Shown piece by piece: positions 55,010 to 63,898 of a stretch of DNA of 64,000 nt. How positions within the stretch are numbered: position 1 is the stretch's first letter; each line of letters starts with the position of its first letter. A program made the position numbers and the translations under genes. This DNA is from Natrinema sp. HArc-T2 (lineage in GTDB: Archaea > Halobacteriota > Halobacteria > Halobacteriales > Natrialbaceae): positions 16,825 to 80,824 of the forward strand of contig NZ_JBGUAZ010000011.1 in assembly GCF_041821085.1 (NCBI RefSeq), written 5' to 3'. The notes under the pieces were generated by a model. That model did not search any database, had not been told where the DNA came from, and saw only the letters and a list, made by a program, of their open reading frames with translations.

Positions 55010-55519
55010 TTACTTGGTGACAGAGACAGCTGAGTCGAGTCCAGCAGGGTGTCCGTTCTCACACTCAACAGCTGAGACTGCATCTGGAAGAGCTGCAAGC
55101 CTGTGTGCGACGACATCAAGCGGATGTGAGTCAACAAACTGCGCCGGTTGATGAGTGACAGCCATTGAGCCATCGTTGACTTGCAAATGAACTGGCCCAA
55201 GGTCGTCATGCGTATCGTCCTGATGCCAGCCGACGAGTAGATTTTGTTCTGATTCGATCCAGTTGAACCAGTAGTACTCGTATGGGTCTCCGGTCTGCAG
55301 TTGAAAGCCGATCTCGATGCGAGCTACTGTTGCTGGATAGTTGCTGTCGCCAAGGTACTGTCGTGGGTTTACTTCGCCGACGACCCGATACGGGCCAGAT
55401 TCACGCGGTTCGGAACGTCGTCGACGAACATTGTCGAACTCGCGGCTGAGTCGATTCTGGATACGGTCGTGAAGCCGCTTACTCTGCAATTTCTTCCGAT
55501 TAGCGAGAAAGACAACCAT
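55010..55519 (-). CDS. TumE-like toxin candidate
   Basis: 169 residues. The central part (RIEIGFQLQTGDPYEYYWFN, then LLVGWHQDDTHDDLGPVHLQ) resembles TumE/DUF6516 toxins, small proteins with a YYY..W..N and a trailing HH-type segment, here with D and H residues in the same place. It shares one base with the stop of the winged-HTH gene upstream, so the two are translated together like a toxin-antitoxin pair. The identification is by pattern, not alignment. Confidence 0.5.
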   Translation of the reverse strand: MVVFLANRKKLQSKRLHDRIQNRLSREFDNVRRRRSEPRESGPYRVVGEVNPRQYLGDSNYPATVARIEIGFQLQTGDPYEYYWFNWIESEQNLLVGWHQDDTHDDLGPVHLQVNDGSMAVTHQPAQFVDSHPLDVVAHRLAALPDAVSAVECENGHPAGLDSAVSVTK

Positions 55520-56058
55520 TAGACGAGTGCCGAGTGTGAGTCTGTTTTGGGTGAGGAGAGTTCAACCACATCACCATATAACTGCAATGCATGCTTCACG
55601 AGCCCGAGTTCTGTGTTGATCGACTCCCACGTCGCGATCACGTTGCGGCGTTCACGAAGCTCGTCGGCTGAGAGTTCGTCTGCAGCGAATTGCTCCCGAA
55701 ACTCGTTGAGTGACTGGACGGCATACTCGTCTGCCAACTCTTCCTGCTCTTGTTTCAAATCTGTGAGTTGGCTCTCCAGTTCGTCGCGTGAATGCTTCTC
55801 GATCAGATTGGTGACCTCATCGAAGAGCATCCGAACGGGATTCAGATCATACGCTTTTGTTCCATTGACAGTCGTCTCTGTAACCCAGTCATCGCTCTGC
55901 AGTCGCTGGAGTTCATCGTCGGCTGTTGCGCGTGAAACATTCGCCCGGTCTGCAATTTCCTGCACTGGCGTAGGCTCCTCCAATAATTCTACGACGTACC
56001 GGATACGCTCACGGCCACTCATGTCTTCCCTCCACGACCTTGGATTTGATTCGGTCAT
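55519..56058 (-). CDS. Winged-HTH regulator, probable antitoxin partner
   Basis: 179 residues. MSGRERIRYVVELLEEPTPV, then EIADRANVSRATADDELQRL is a winged-HTH domain at residues 13-70. The rest is a long charged helical region that could clasp the partner protein. First gene of a pair with the TumE-like gene (end and start share one base). Similar HTH-plus-small-protein pairs are frequent in haloarchaeal accessory DNA. Confidence 0.72.
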   Translation of the reverse strand: MTESNPRSWREDMSGRERIRYVVELLEEPTPVQEIADRANVSRATADDELQRLQSDDWVTETTVNGTKAYDLNPVRMLFDEVTNLIEKHSRDELESQLTDLKQEQEELADEYAVQSLNEFREQFAADELSADELRERRNVIATWESINTELGLVKHALQLYGDVVELSSPKTDSHSALV

Positions 56059-56208
56059 CGTACTACCACTTGTACTACACGACTCAAATAATTTTCCCTA
56101 GCTCAAATAATCAAACAGTAGCGATAGCAGTCTAGTACCTGAACTGCGCTTTTCGTGATGATTTTCCATTGCAGTCGACGAGCCAGGAACAGAGCCAAGT
56201 AATTCGGT

Positions 56209-56535
56209 GTGGAAGTATTACCTGTGTCAAGTAATACACCGTCTAATGGTGAGGAGCGTGTCGTCTCTGTCACCGAAAAAGGGCAGGCGACGATCCCCAA
56301 GCAGCTTCGGGAGAAACACGGCATTCCTGCGCCAGGACGAGTCAAATTCCTCGAGAACGAGGATGGAGAAATCGTTGTCCGGCCAGTCGGCTCAATGCGA
56401 GAGTTCCGCGGTCTCGAGCGCGATGGCGATGAGGACCGTCCCGCAACAGCGGTCCTGCGTGAGGAACGCGAACGCGACAAACAGCGAGCCGATGACGTCG
56501 TAGAGTGCTTTTCCAGCGACCCGGAGGACGAATGA
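56209..56535 (+). CDS. AbrB/MazE-type antitoxin
   Basis: 108 residues with a GTG start. A swapped-hairpin AbrB domain lies at residues 17-62 (ERVVSVTEKGQATIPKQLRE, then HGIPAPGRVKFLENEDGEIV). The acidic tail probably neutralises the toxin. Its stop overlaps the PIN-toxin ATG (ATGA). GTG at 56224 is an alternative start. Confidence 0.82.
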   Translation: MEVLPVSSNTPSNGEERVVSVTEKGQATIPKQLREKHGIPAPGRVKFLENEDGEIVVRPVGSMREFRGLERDGDEDRPATAVLREERERDKQRADDVVECFSSDPEDE

Positions 56536-56945
56536 CGGACACGATCGTTTTTGATACGGAACCACTCGTTGCCTATCTGGACGATGAACCAGGGAGTGAT
56601 ACTGTCGAAGAGTGGATTGACCGCGTTGCATCTGGCGAGATCGAGGGCTACATCAGTCCAGTAACGAAAACAGAGATTCTCTACGTTGGGTCTCGAGTTG
56701 GATTCCGCCCTGCTGATGTCCGAGCAAGTCTCGAATGACTCGAAGAGTTAGGTGTCACAGTTTCTGATCCTCGAGAGTGTTGGGACGGTGCAGCCGCGCT
56801 CAAGGAAGCGTATACGATGGCACTCGGCGATGCATATGCACTTGCGACGGCCGACGCTGTCGATGGAACACTTCTCGTTGGGGCAGACGATAATTTCGAT
56901 GACGTAGAAGATGACGTTGTGAGGTTTCGCGACGAGCCAGTCTAG
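56532..56945 (+). pseudogene. VapC-like PIN toxin, interrupted by TGA
   Basis: PIN-domain ribonuclease of 137 codons. DTIVFDTEPLVAYLDDE holds the first catalytic Asp; the later active-site residues are in ALGDAYALATADAV and VGADDNFDDV. An in-frame TGA at 56736-56738 splits the frame (RASLE-stop-LEELGV) where a Trp (TGG) is expected, as in related PIN proteins. As sequenced the toxin would be 68 residues long and inactive. The intact antitoxin is upstream. Confidence 0.8.
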
Positions 56946-57194
56946 TGGGTCTGTTGAACCCCTCAGAAGTTGACATATGCTGCGTGCTGAATATAGAGAA
57001 TCCATGAAAATCCCGCAGATAAGGGTCTAGGCCGTGAACGAGGCACTAGGGACTGGCTGAGACCGCAATCCATCCGGTGCGATAAGCACGCTACTAGAGA
57101 ATGGTCCGAGCCCGTGACAAGACGCGGAATCTTGTGCCACCGAGCACGTATAGGAGGATCTCTCGTTCACGCCACAGTCCCAAGGAGGCGTCCT
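56946..57194 (+). ncRNA. Possible bridge-RNA region of the IS110 element (left non-coding end)
   Basis: About 250 bases without a gene directly before the IS110 transposase start. In IS110 elements the left non-coding end encodes the bridge RNA that pairs with target and donor DNA. Position and length fit. The internal loops were not resolved, so this is a positional call only. Confidence 0.35.
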
Positions 57195-58186
57195 ATGTAC
57201 CTCGGAATAGACACCCACACACGATACTCGCAAGTTGCCGTCGTTGTCCACGACGGCAACTTGCAAGATGAGATTCGCTTGCCAAACGATCGTCTTGACG
57301 AACTCGCCGAACAGTACGCCGGTGGCGAAGCTGCGATCGAAGCATCTGGCCACTACCGCCCGGTGTACGAGATGCTCGACGAGCATCTCGACGTAACACT
57401 CGTCAACCCTTCAAAGAACAGGGTCATCGCCGATGCGACGGTCAAGACCGATCGCATCGACGCGAAACGACTCGCACACATGCTTCGGGCGGACATGCTC
57501 GTTGAGAGTTACGTCCCGTCGGACGAGATCCGCACATTGCGGGATCTCGTCCGAACGAGGAAGGCGCTCGTCGAAGAACGGACAGCAGAGAAAAACCGCG
57601 TCAGAGCTGTCCTCAAGCGCACCGACAACGCCTACGACAGCGAGTTGTTCGGCCCAACTGGGCGAGAGTTCCTCGCGGAACTCTCGCTCAGTGATGCTGA
57701 TCGAACGATCGTCGAAGCACACCTCTCCGTGATCGACGAGTACGACGCACAGATCGAGAAGCTCGAAGCAAAGATCGAGCAGAAGACACTGGAATCGCCA
57801 GCAGCCCAGCGGCTGCTGTCGATTCCGGGTGTTGGCCAGTCCACGGCGCGGTAATCGTTGCAGAAATCGGTGAGATTGATCGGTTTGACCGGCAGGAAGA
57901 GTTGGTGAGTTACGCTGGACTCGATCCAATGGTTCATCAGTCCGGCGACATGGAAGTCCATGGAAGCATCAGCAAAGAGGGCTCAGCGCCACTGCGCTGG
58001 GCCCTCGTCCAATGTGCCCATGTTTCCGTCCGGTACGACGATTACCTCGGCAACTTCTACACACGGTTGAAACAGCGGAAAAACAAGCAGATAGCGATTG
58101 TTGCAACAGCTCGGAAAATGCTGGTCTCCATCTTCTACATGCTGAAGCGACAGGAGCCGTACGATCCACCGGAGGTGAGTGCCTGA
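57195..58186 (+). pseudogene. IS110-family transposase, frameshifted
   Basis: IS110 transposase of about 330 codons. The DEDD domain starts MYLGIDTHTRYSQVAVVVHD, with a strong Shine-Dalgarno AAGGAGG at 57182-57188. Catalytic region DRIDAKRLAHMLRADML and the helix-hairpin-helix LLSIPGVGQSTA follow. The frame then meets TAA at 57852-57854; deleting or adding a base near 57845-57852 joins it to AVIVAEIGEIDRFDRQEELV and the C-terminal Tnp domain (SYAGLDPMVHQSGDMEVHGS). So one base is missing, and the enzyme is probably inactive. Confidence 0.85.
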
Positions 58187-58491
58187 GCGACGGTTCGCGT
58201 CGCTCAGGCACGGCTTGCTTTCGTCCGCACAGCCACCGCTACCGCAACAGGATTGCCCCCGCCTGCCGAGAGATTCTTTCTCTGAAGTGGCCGCTGTCGG
58301 GTGATTCCGCAGCTGCGTTCGGGTGAGCCGGGCGGCTCACCCGAACAACTATTGTCAGTGGTGTGGTATAGCTCAGTGCGGGATTTTCATAGGAGGATGG
58401 AATTCATCATGACGACTAGTCATCGTAAGCGGCTATTCCTGATATCAGTGTCCGAGTATCAACTCTCGAGGAATGGAAATCCTATCTCCCG
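58187..58491. other. Non-coding stretch with two strong hairpins
   Basis: Besides the hairpin at 58180-58212, GTTCGGGTGAGCC (58317-58329) and GGCTCACCCGAAC (58334-58346) make a perfect 13-bp stem with a 4-nt loop. Such stems could end transcription from the IS or be ends of a small mobile element. No gene seen. Confidence 0.45.
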
Positions 58492-59463
58492 TCAGGGTTG
58501 TCGCTCTCGCCGACTCTCTTTCACGAGCTCCATCCGTTCGTCGTACGTGAACTGAAGCATTTCATTTTCCAATGGAATCGAGATACGGATGCGAAGGGGA
58601 TCCATCGAGACCAGGTCCTCCTCGAAGTCGAGCAGAAGCGTGCGTTGCTCGTGCGTGGCGAGGTCGAACTCGACGCCGTGCTCGTAGAAGAACGCAATTA
58701 GCGCCGGCTGTCTCGACGGATAGAACAACGTCGGCATCTGCCACCGGTACTTGCAGCCCTCGCAGACGTGCGAGACCAGCACCCGGAAGATCGATCCGCA
58801 GTTCTCGCAGAACTGGTATTCGTCCCAGTCCGGGCGATGATCCTCGCAGATATCGATCGCAGTGACGGGCATATCGCCCGCGCACTCTGGGCAGACGCCG
58901 TCCATCACCGACGCCCGCCGGTGAGCGCCCCAGATCCGATCCGCCTCATTGATCTCATTGGGCGTACGGTCGCGCAGCCCCGACGGAGGGAACTCGTTTT
59001 TGCTGATGACGCCAGGTGGGAAGGATTCGACGCACCGGGCGTCACAGCTGGTACATTCCAGGTAGCGCCACCCGTCCCGGTAGCTCCATTCCACACCACC
59101 CCCGCAGTACCAACAGGAGATATCTACGGCCACGGGGTCGATCTCCGGGTTGTCGATCGCTGTACCGGACAACAGCATCCTGACGACCCGTTTGCCCGAG
59201 TCCATGAGCTCGTAGCCTGCGTCGGTTCGTCGGACGAACCTATCTAGCAGCTTGTTTAGGTGGTAGTTCAAACGGCCGGGATCCTCGACGCCGAGGCGCT
59301 CGCGGAGGTCCGCGAACCGCACGGGCGTCTCCTGGGCGGGATCGTGGGCGTCCCAGAGCACCCGCAAGATGCCAATCCGGGTCTCGTCCGAGAGAAGTTG
59401 GAACGCCTCGTTGCCGCCGGCACCGGCCGACGAGGGCGATTCGCTCGTGCTCGAGGGATCCAT
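58492..59463 (-). CDS. ArsR-type winged-HTH regulator with zinc-ribbon region
   Basis: 323 residues. The N-terminal winged-HTH is at about 20-105 (QLLSDETRIGILRVLWDAHD, then RLNYHLNKLLDRFVRRTDAG). The rest has several Cys knuckles: CWYCGGG, CTSCDARC, VCPECAGD, CENCGS and CEGCKYRW, suggesting two or more zinc sites. This HTH-plus-zinc-ribbon layout is common in haloarchaeal regulators. The ATG at 59463 is preferred, since the preceding 16 residues are not conserved in kind. Confidence 0.8.
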   Translation of the reverse strand: MDPSSTSESPSSAGAGGNEAFQLLSDETRIGILRVLWDAHDPAQETPVRFADLRERLGVEDPGRLNYHLNKLLDRFVRRTDAGYELMDSGKRVVRMLLSGTAIDNPEIDPVAVDISCWYCGGGVEWSYRDGWRYLECTSCDARCVESFPPGVISKNEFPPSGLRDRTPNEINEADRIWGAHRRASVMDGVCPECAGDMPVTAIDICEDHRPDWDEYQFCENCGSIFRVLVSHVCEGCKYRWQMPTLFYPSRQPALIAFFYEHGVEFDLATHEQRTLLLDFEEDLVSMDPLRIRISIPLENEMLQFTYDERMELVKESRRERQP

Positions 59464-59773
59464 GCTGCCGAATACGTGAACGAGTGGGATAACCCTTCTC
59501 CGCGGTATCACACCGCACGGGAACTCGGACCCTCTTTTGACTTGGCAATCGCCAGGTTAGGCCGCACCTAGGCGCCATCGGGACCTACGTGTCGGATTGC
59601 AAATAGAAGCGAGGTTCGATCGGCATCCCGATAGAAATATCGTTCTAATTATACTTAATCCGAAGGCGGCCGAAGTCGTGCACGAGCACCAACGATGGCA
59701 ACCAATTCGAAACAGTACTGGGGCCGTTCAGTTGGGGACCACCGCACCAGTGCCTACCAACGGAGAGGATGGC

Positions 59774-60682
59774 ATGTCTTTCAATGAGTCGAAGCCGGAC
59801 AGCGGCTATGAGGCGGCATTGAACGATCATTACGGGGTACCGGACCTCGGTGACGAGATCCTCGACGCGCTCGACGCCGCCGGAAAGGACATCGACGCGC
59901 TCACCCGGGACGATATCGCATCGTTCGACGAGTTCCACATTCGCGGGCTTGATGCAACCCGTGAAGTCGCCGAAATCGCTGGAATCGGGGACCGCGATCG
60001 CGTTCTCGATGTCGGTTGTGGTATCGGTGGGCCCGCCCGTACCCTCGCTGCCGAGTTCGATTGTGATGTCGTCGGAGTCGATGTAATCGAGGAGTATTGC
60101 CGGGCAGCGGCACTGTTTACCGACCGGGTGGGGCTGACCGACGAGGTTCGCTTTCAGCACGGGAACGCCCTCGACCTACCGTTCGAGGACGAGGCATTCG
60201 ACGTCGTCTGGTTCGAGCACACGCTGATGAACATCGAGGCCAAGGAGGTGGTTTTCGAGGAAGCTCGACGTGTCTTGAGACCTGGAGGCACACTCGCACT
60301 CTACGAAATTTGCGCCGGATCAGGCGGCGATACTGTGTTCCCGGTCCCCTGGGCATCGGATGCGTCCCTCAGCAATCTCGTTAAACCCGAGCGTCTCCAA
60401 GAACTCGTTACGGATATCGGTTTCGACGAGTTCGCCTGGCAGGATGTCACCGAGCCGAGCCTCGAGTGGTTCCGCGACGTAGTCGAGTCGATGCAGTCAC
60501 GACCTCCGACTGCGCCACAACCGCTCGGACTCAACCTCCTCATGGGGTCCGAGACGCCGGTGAAAGCAATGAATGTCGTTCAGAACCTAGAGGAGGAACG
60601 GATTGTCGTCATCCAAGGCATATACGAACGGGTCAGTCTCCCGTCTGGTAGGTCTTCCGGAACAGCAACCGATATCGAGTAG
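59774..60682 (+). CDS. SAM-dependent methyltransferase (sarcosine/dimethylglycine type)
   Basis: 302-residue class I methyltransferase. FHIRGLDATREVAEIAGIGD precedes motif I RVLDVGCGIGGPARTLAAEF, then VVGVDVIEEYCRAAALF, FQHGNALDLPFEDEAFDVVW and RRVLRPGGTLALYEI. The FHIRG lead and the second half fit the sarcosine/dimethylglycine N-methyltransferase group that makes the osmolyte glycine betaine; sterol-type methyltransferases are an alternative. The start was chosen at ATG 59774 with GGAGAGG just upstream. Confidence 0.8.
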   Translation: MSFNESKPDSGYEAALNDHYGVPDLGDEILDALDAAGKDIDALTRDDIASFDEFHIRGLDATREVAEIAGIGDRDRVLDVGCGIGGPARTLAAEFDCDVVGVDVIEEYCRAAALFTDRVGLTDEVRFQHGNALDLPFEDEAFDVVWFEHTLMNIEAKEVVFEEARRVLRPGGTLALYEICAGSGGDTVFPVPWASDASLSNLVKPERLQELVTDIGFDEFAWQDVTEPSLEWFRDVVESMQSRPPTAPQPLGLNLLMGSETPVKAMNVVQNLEEERIVVIQGIYERVSLPSGRSSGTATDIE

Positions 60683-60815
60683 TGAAATTCACGACATCCA
60701 TGTGGGCCATTCTGCGTTTCGTCAGTACTGGATAAGCGCCTTGTGTTCAGCACGCGATTCCGAATATCTATCAGTCCTGATAGACCGTCCAGCGTTCAAT
60801 AAGCACGCGGAGTGA

Positions 60816-61103
60816 CTATTCGATTTCTAGCTGGCCACTGCCGCTGCCCTCCCCATTGGCGTTCTCATCCCATTCGAGTTCGAACTCGACACTTAATTCA
60901 GTCATATTGCCAGCCGGGCCTTCGCGTTCAGCTTTGACCTCAAAGGTCGGTCGGGCAGGAGGATTCAGGGTTACAGACTCGGAGCCTGCTTTCAGGCTGA
61001 TAGCGTTTCCGTTGTCGAGATTGTCCGCGACTTTCCGAAGGTACGATGCAATCTCTTCTCGACTCTGGTCGCTTTCCGATTTGAACAGAACTTCTTCAGG
61101 CAT
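60816..61103 (-). CDS. Amphi-Trp domain protein
   Basis: 95 residues. MPEEVLFKSESDQSREEIAS, YLRKVADNLDNGNAISLKAG, and a beta region PTFEVKAEREGP to ELSVEFELEWDE match the amphi-Trp domain, a small haloarchaeal fold of unknown function. Start at 61103; a longer frame to 61190 adds an unrelated segment. The next minus-strand gene upstream is a PadR regulator. Confidence 0.82.
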   Translation of the reverse strand: MPEEVLFKSESDQSREEIASYLRKVADNLDNGNAISLKAGSESVTLNPPARPTFEVKAEREGPAGNMTELSVEFELEWDENANGEGSGSGQLEIE

Positions 61104-61196
61104 ACTGAACGATACGTTGCCTGCCCCGATAAGTGAATCCCCTGTACTTACCGATTCGGAGAGCAAAGCAAGAATCCAGATGGCTTCCAATTTCGA

Positions 61197-61469
61197 TTAG
61201 TCGATGTACTGGGATTCCCACTCACGACGAGCCTCGATTGCTTGCTCGCCGTCTGCTGTTATCGCATAGTAGTTTGTGCGCCTGTCGAGTTGTCCTTTCT
61301 CGACAAGGTCCTTATTCACAACCGTATCGAGATTGGGATATAGTCGCCCGTGATTGATCTCTGAACTGTAGTACTGCTCGATCTCGTCTTTGACGTCCTG
61401 TCCAGATGGCTGGTCAGCGCCCGCGATCACGTACAGCAGGTCTCGTTGGAATCCTGTAAGGTCGTCCAT
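61197..61469 (-). CDS. PadR-family transcriptional regulator, copy 1
   Basis: 90-residue PadR winged-HTH. LTGFQRDLLYVIAGADQPSG starts it; HGRLYPNLDTVVNKDLVEKG is the recognition and wing region, with DRRTNYYAITADGEQAI. It lacks the long C-terminal helix of larger PadRs, as usual in haloarchaea. A close paralogue follows at 61659. Confidence 0.88.
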   Translation of the reverse strand: MDDLTGFQRDLLYVIAGADQPSGQDVKDEIEQYYSSEINHGRLYPNLDTVVNKDLVEKGQLDRRTNYYAITADGEQAIEARREWESQYID

Positions 61470-61658
61470 GGCTCAGCCATTCAGGCGAGATGATATTTGT
61501 TATTCCACACGTACGTAGATGTAAGCGAATCCAACTAGTCGATTCTTTATACTACTAGCCAGCTCTCTTTCCGTTCACGATATCCTGTGGCTGTGATCGT
61601 GATGGAACGACACTCGAGGGGCCCGATCTAGTACGCACACTCAGCAGTCACAGTTGTT

Positions 61659-61952
61659 TCACTCTGAGTCAGACAGTAGCTTACCGATGTACTGATTTTC
61701 CCACTCCCGGCGGGCCTCGAGTTCGCGTTGACCACGGGCAGTGATCGTGTAGGAGTTCGTCCGACGATCAACTTGGCCTTTCTCGACAAGCCCTTTGTCG
61801 ACGACCTCGTCGAGATTCGGATACAGTCGCCCGTGATGGACCTCATTCTCATAGTATTCCTCGAGTTCGTCTTGGATCGCGAGGCCATGCAACTCGTCCT
61901 GACCGGAGATCACGTACAGGAGGTCACGCTGGAATTTGGTGAGATCGTACAT
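61659..61952 (-). CDS. PadR-family transcriptional regulator, copy 2
   Basis: 97-residue paralogue of the gene at 61197 (KFQRDLLYVISGQDELHGLA, HGRLYPNLDEVVDKGLVEKG, RRTNSYTITARGQRELEARR). The 189-base gap between the two holds no clear gene, so each may have its own promoter. Tandem duplication with divergence. Confidence 0.88.
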   Translation of the reverse strand: MYDLTKFQRDLLYVISGQDELHGLAIQDELEEYYENEVHHGRLYPNLDEVVDKGLVEKGQVDRRTNSYTITARGQRELEARREWENQYIGKLLSDSE

Positions 61953-62178
61953 ATCTGAATGTGAGTATATTGACTGATGAAGTTTTCTAGGTCAAGTGGC
62001 ACCACAGAAATTTTCTTCTTACTATCCCCAGCGATTTCCAAGGGACACAACATGTTACAACCACAGGCCATTCCGAAGTGGCGTTGACTGTTCCTGTGTG
62101 AAGGGAAAGTCTCGCCCCCACCTCACTCGCTCGGCCACTTTTGACGCACCACTCGGAACGTGTCGATCGCAGGACAGA

Positions 62179-62748
62179 CTACTCTTCGAGGCGCTGGAGC
62201 AATTGCGTGACGTAGGGACTGTTCTCCCAGCTCCGGTGTGGGCTAATCGTTGTGATCAGTATTCTCGCTTCCTCCTTGGTCATATGCCCGTTCCGGGAGT
62301 AGTCGCAGATGAGACGCGGCGTCGGGACGATCCGCGGCCCCTGAAGCACGGCGTGGATGAGTGGAAAGTTCGTTCCGCCGAACTCGTCGGTGAGAAACCC
62401 GTCGACGGCGAGTGCGTTCGCGAGGACGATACCATCAGTTTCGCCGTCATCGAGGCCGAACGTCGGCCGGGAGTCCGGGGTATCGTCGCGTTCGTAGGGA
62501 TCCTCGACCGTGTAGTGGTTGCGGGCCGCGAGAACGTTGCTCGCAGCCGCGGCGTGGATATCCTGATACTGTGTGATGTCGCGGAGTTCTTCGACCACTT
62601 CCGGTGGCACGAACACGTCACAGGAGGTGAGAAGGTACTGGAGTGGGTCCGGGGCGCCGGTGTCAACGGCAGCGTCAGCACGGGACACAGCGAGACTGAC
62701 GAGTGCACTGGTGTCGGCGACGACCGTTCGCAGCCGTGGACCGCTCAT
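62179..62748 (-). CDS. PIN-domain protein (VapC-like), module 1
   Basis: 189 residues. VADTSALVSLAVS carries the first catalytic Asp; LDDGETDGIVLANAL and DGFLTDEFGGTNF carry the other acidic positions. Its ATG overlaps the stop of the antitoxin upstream. Length exceeds a minimal VapC by about 50 residues due to a C-terminal helical extension. Confidence 0.82.
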   Translation of the reverse strand: MSGPRLRTVVADTSALVSLAVSRADAAVDTGAPDPLQYLLTSCDVFVPPEVVEELRDITQYQDIHAAAASNVLAARNHYTVEDPYERDDTPDSRPTFGLDDGETDGIVLANALAVDGFLTDEFGGTNFPLIHAVLQGPRIVPTPRLICDYSRNGHMTKEEARILITTISPHRSWENSPYVTQLLQRLEE

Positions 62749-63113
62749 CGATCGTCATCGGCCGCGGCGTCGACCGTCGTCACATCGCCCTCGTAGACGT
62801 CGACATCGTCGGGGGCAGCGAGACCAAGTGGCTCGTCTTCAAGGTCCGCTTTGAGAAGACGGAGTCGCTGGGCCGTCTCGGCGCCGACCAACTGCTTGAC
62901 CGTCTCGAACTCGAGCTGGTCGTCGTAGTACTTCGTTGCGACGAGTTCCTGGAACGTCTCGTTGTCGGCAGTGTCTTCGATGTACTCCCGGATGGCCTCG
63001 ACGAGGAGATCCGTCCGATCCTTATCAAAAAGATCGGCGATCGCATCGAGCCGGTCAACGAGATACTCCGGTGACTGGAAATGAACCCGTCGGGGATCGT
63101 CGCTCGTGCTCAT
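62745..63113 (-). CDS. Ribbon-helix-helix-type antitoxin, module 1
   Basis: 122 residues. VHFQSPEYLVDRLDAIADLF, then LFDKDRTDLLVEAIREYIED is a ribbon-helix-helix DNA-binding start; the acidic tail probably binds the PIN protein. The ATG at 63113 is preferred over 63209, whose extra sequence is Cys-rich and unlike the family. Confidence 0.75.
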   Translation of the reverse strand: MSTSDDPRRVHFQSPEYLVDRLDAIADLFDKDRTDLLVEAIREYIEDTADNETFQELVATKYYDDQLEFETVKQLVGAETAQRLRLLKADLEDEPLGLAAPDDVDVYEGDVTTVDAAADDDR

Positions 63114-63385
63114 TCTATGTGCATGTTCTGCACATAGTTTCATAACGGTTTCGGCGATTGCACAGAGCTTGCACATCAAAGTCTCAGAATCAGGAATCGG
63201 ACACTCCAATAGCGTCGTGTACCTGTGACTTATATAAACGAGTCCGGATTAGCCGATCTTCTCAGTAGATCAGCAGTGGAATATTAGATCATTCATAGAA
63301 CCAAGATCGGCACGTACAGAGTCTGTGAAGACTTCTGCCCCACCACCTCCGACAGTATGAGAAACGATGGGCGACAGCGTCGGTG

Positions 63386-63898
63386 TCAGGGCTCCTCGAG
63401 CAGTGACCGGGCACGTTGCACGTAGCTGTTTGCGTCCCAGCTGCGGGCATCGCTGATCTCGTCGAGAATAGCACGAGCATCGGCAGCTGACAGCTGTTCG
63501 GTGCGAACGAGTACTGAGAGCAGCGTTGGCGTCGTGACGAGCCGGGTATCGGCGAGCGAGGCGTGGACCAGGCCGAGTTGATTGAACTCATCACAGAGCA
63601 ATAGTGTGGCGTCGAGGTCATTCGCGAGGGTGACAGCAGCGTTTTCGCCGTCATCAAGCGGAAATTCGGCGTCGAGGTCGACTGATCGGGCCTCGAGCGT
63701 CTTAGTTCGGTCGAGGACGGTCGTTGCAGCCCGACCGTGTACGTCATCATAAGAGGCAATCTCTCGTAGTTCCTCGATGACCACTGTTGGGACGATGACT
63801 TCGTAGCAGGACAGACAGAGCTCGAGTGGATCGGGGTCATCGTCAGCAACGACCCCGAGACTCACGAGGGCAGAGGCGTCAGCGACGAGCGTCGACAT
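63386..63898 (-). CDS. PIN-domain protein (VapC-like), module 2
   Basis: 170-residue paralogue of module 1 (VADASALVSLGVVADDDPDP, LDDGENAAVTLANDLD, LLLCDEFNQLGLVHA). Preceded directly by the stop of a partial antitoxin (TAA then ATG), so the pair is translationally coupled. The 200-odd bases between the modules (63114-63385) show nothing else. Confidence 0.82.
   Translation of the reverse strand: MSTLVADASALVSLGVVADDDPDPLELCLSCYEVIVPTVVIEELREIASYDDVHGRAATTVLDRTKTLEARSVDLDAEFPLDDGENAAVTLANDLDATLLLCDEFNQLGLVHASLADTRLVTTPTLLSVLVRTEQLSAADARAILDEISDARSWDANSYVQRARSLLEEP

Larger units (their letters stand above)
56946..58215 (+). mobile_element. IS110-family insertion sequence (approximate limits)
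   Basis: Transposase with long left non-coding end and short right end. IS110 elements have no terminal inverted repeats or target duplication, so the exact ends cannot be read. A perfect 13-bp hairpin, GTGCCTGAGCGAC/GTCGCTCAGGCAC (58180-58192 and 58200-58212), overlaps the stop codon and may be a terminator or an end structure. Confidence 0.55.

Noticed and set aside
39105..56738. In-frame TAG and TGA codons as recoding (pyrrolysine or selenocysteine)
   Set aside because: Both TAG and TGA are affected, none lies at a catalytic residue, no tRNA or insertion element is seen, halophilic archaea are not known to recode these codons, and other genes end in TAG or TGA normally. Decay fits better.
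61197..61952. PadR pair as a single broken gene
   Set aside because: Both copies are full length with their own start and stop; they are paralogues.
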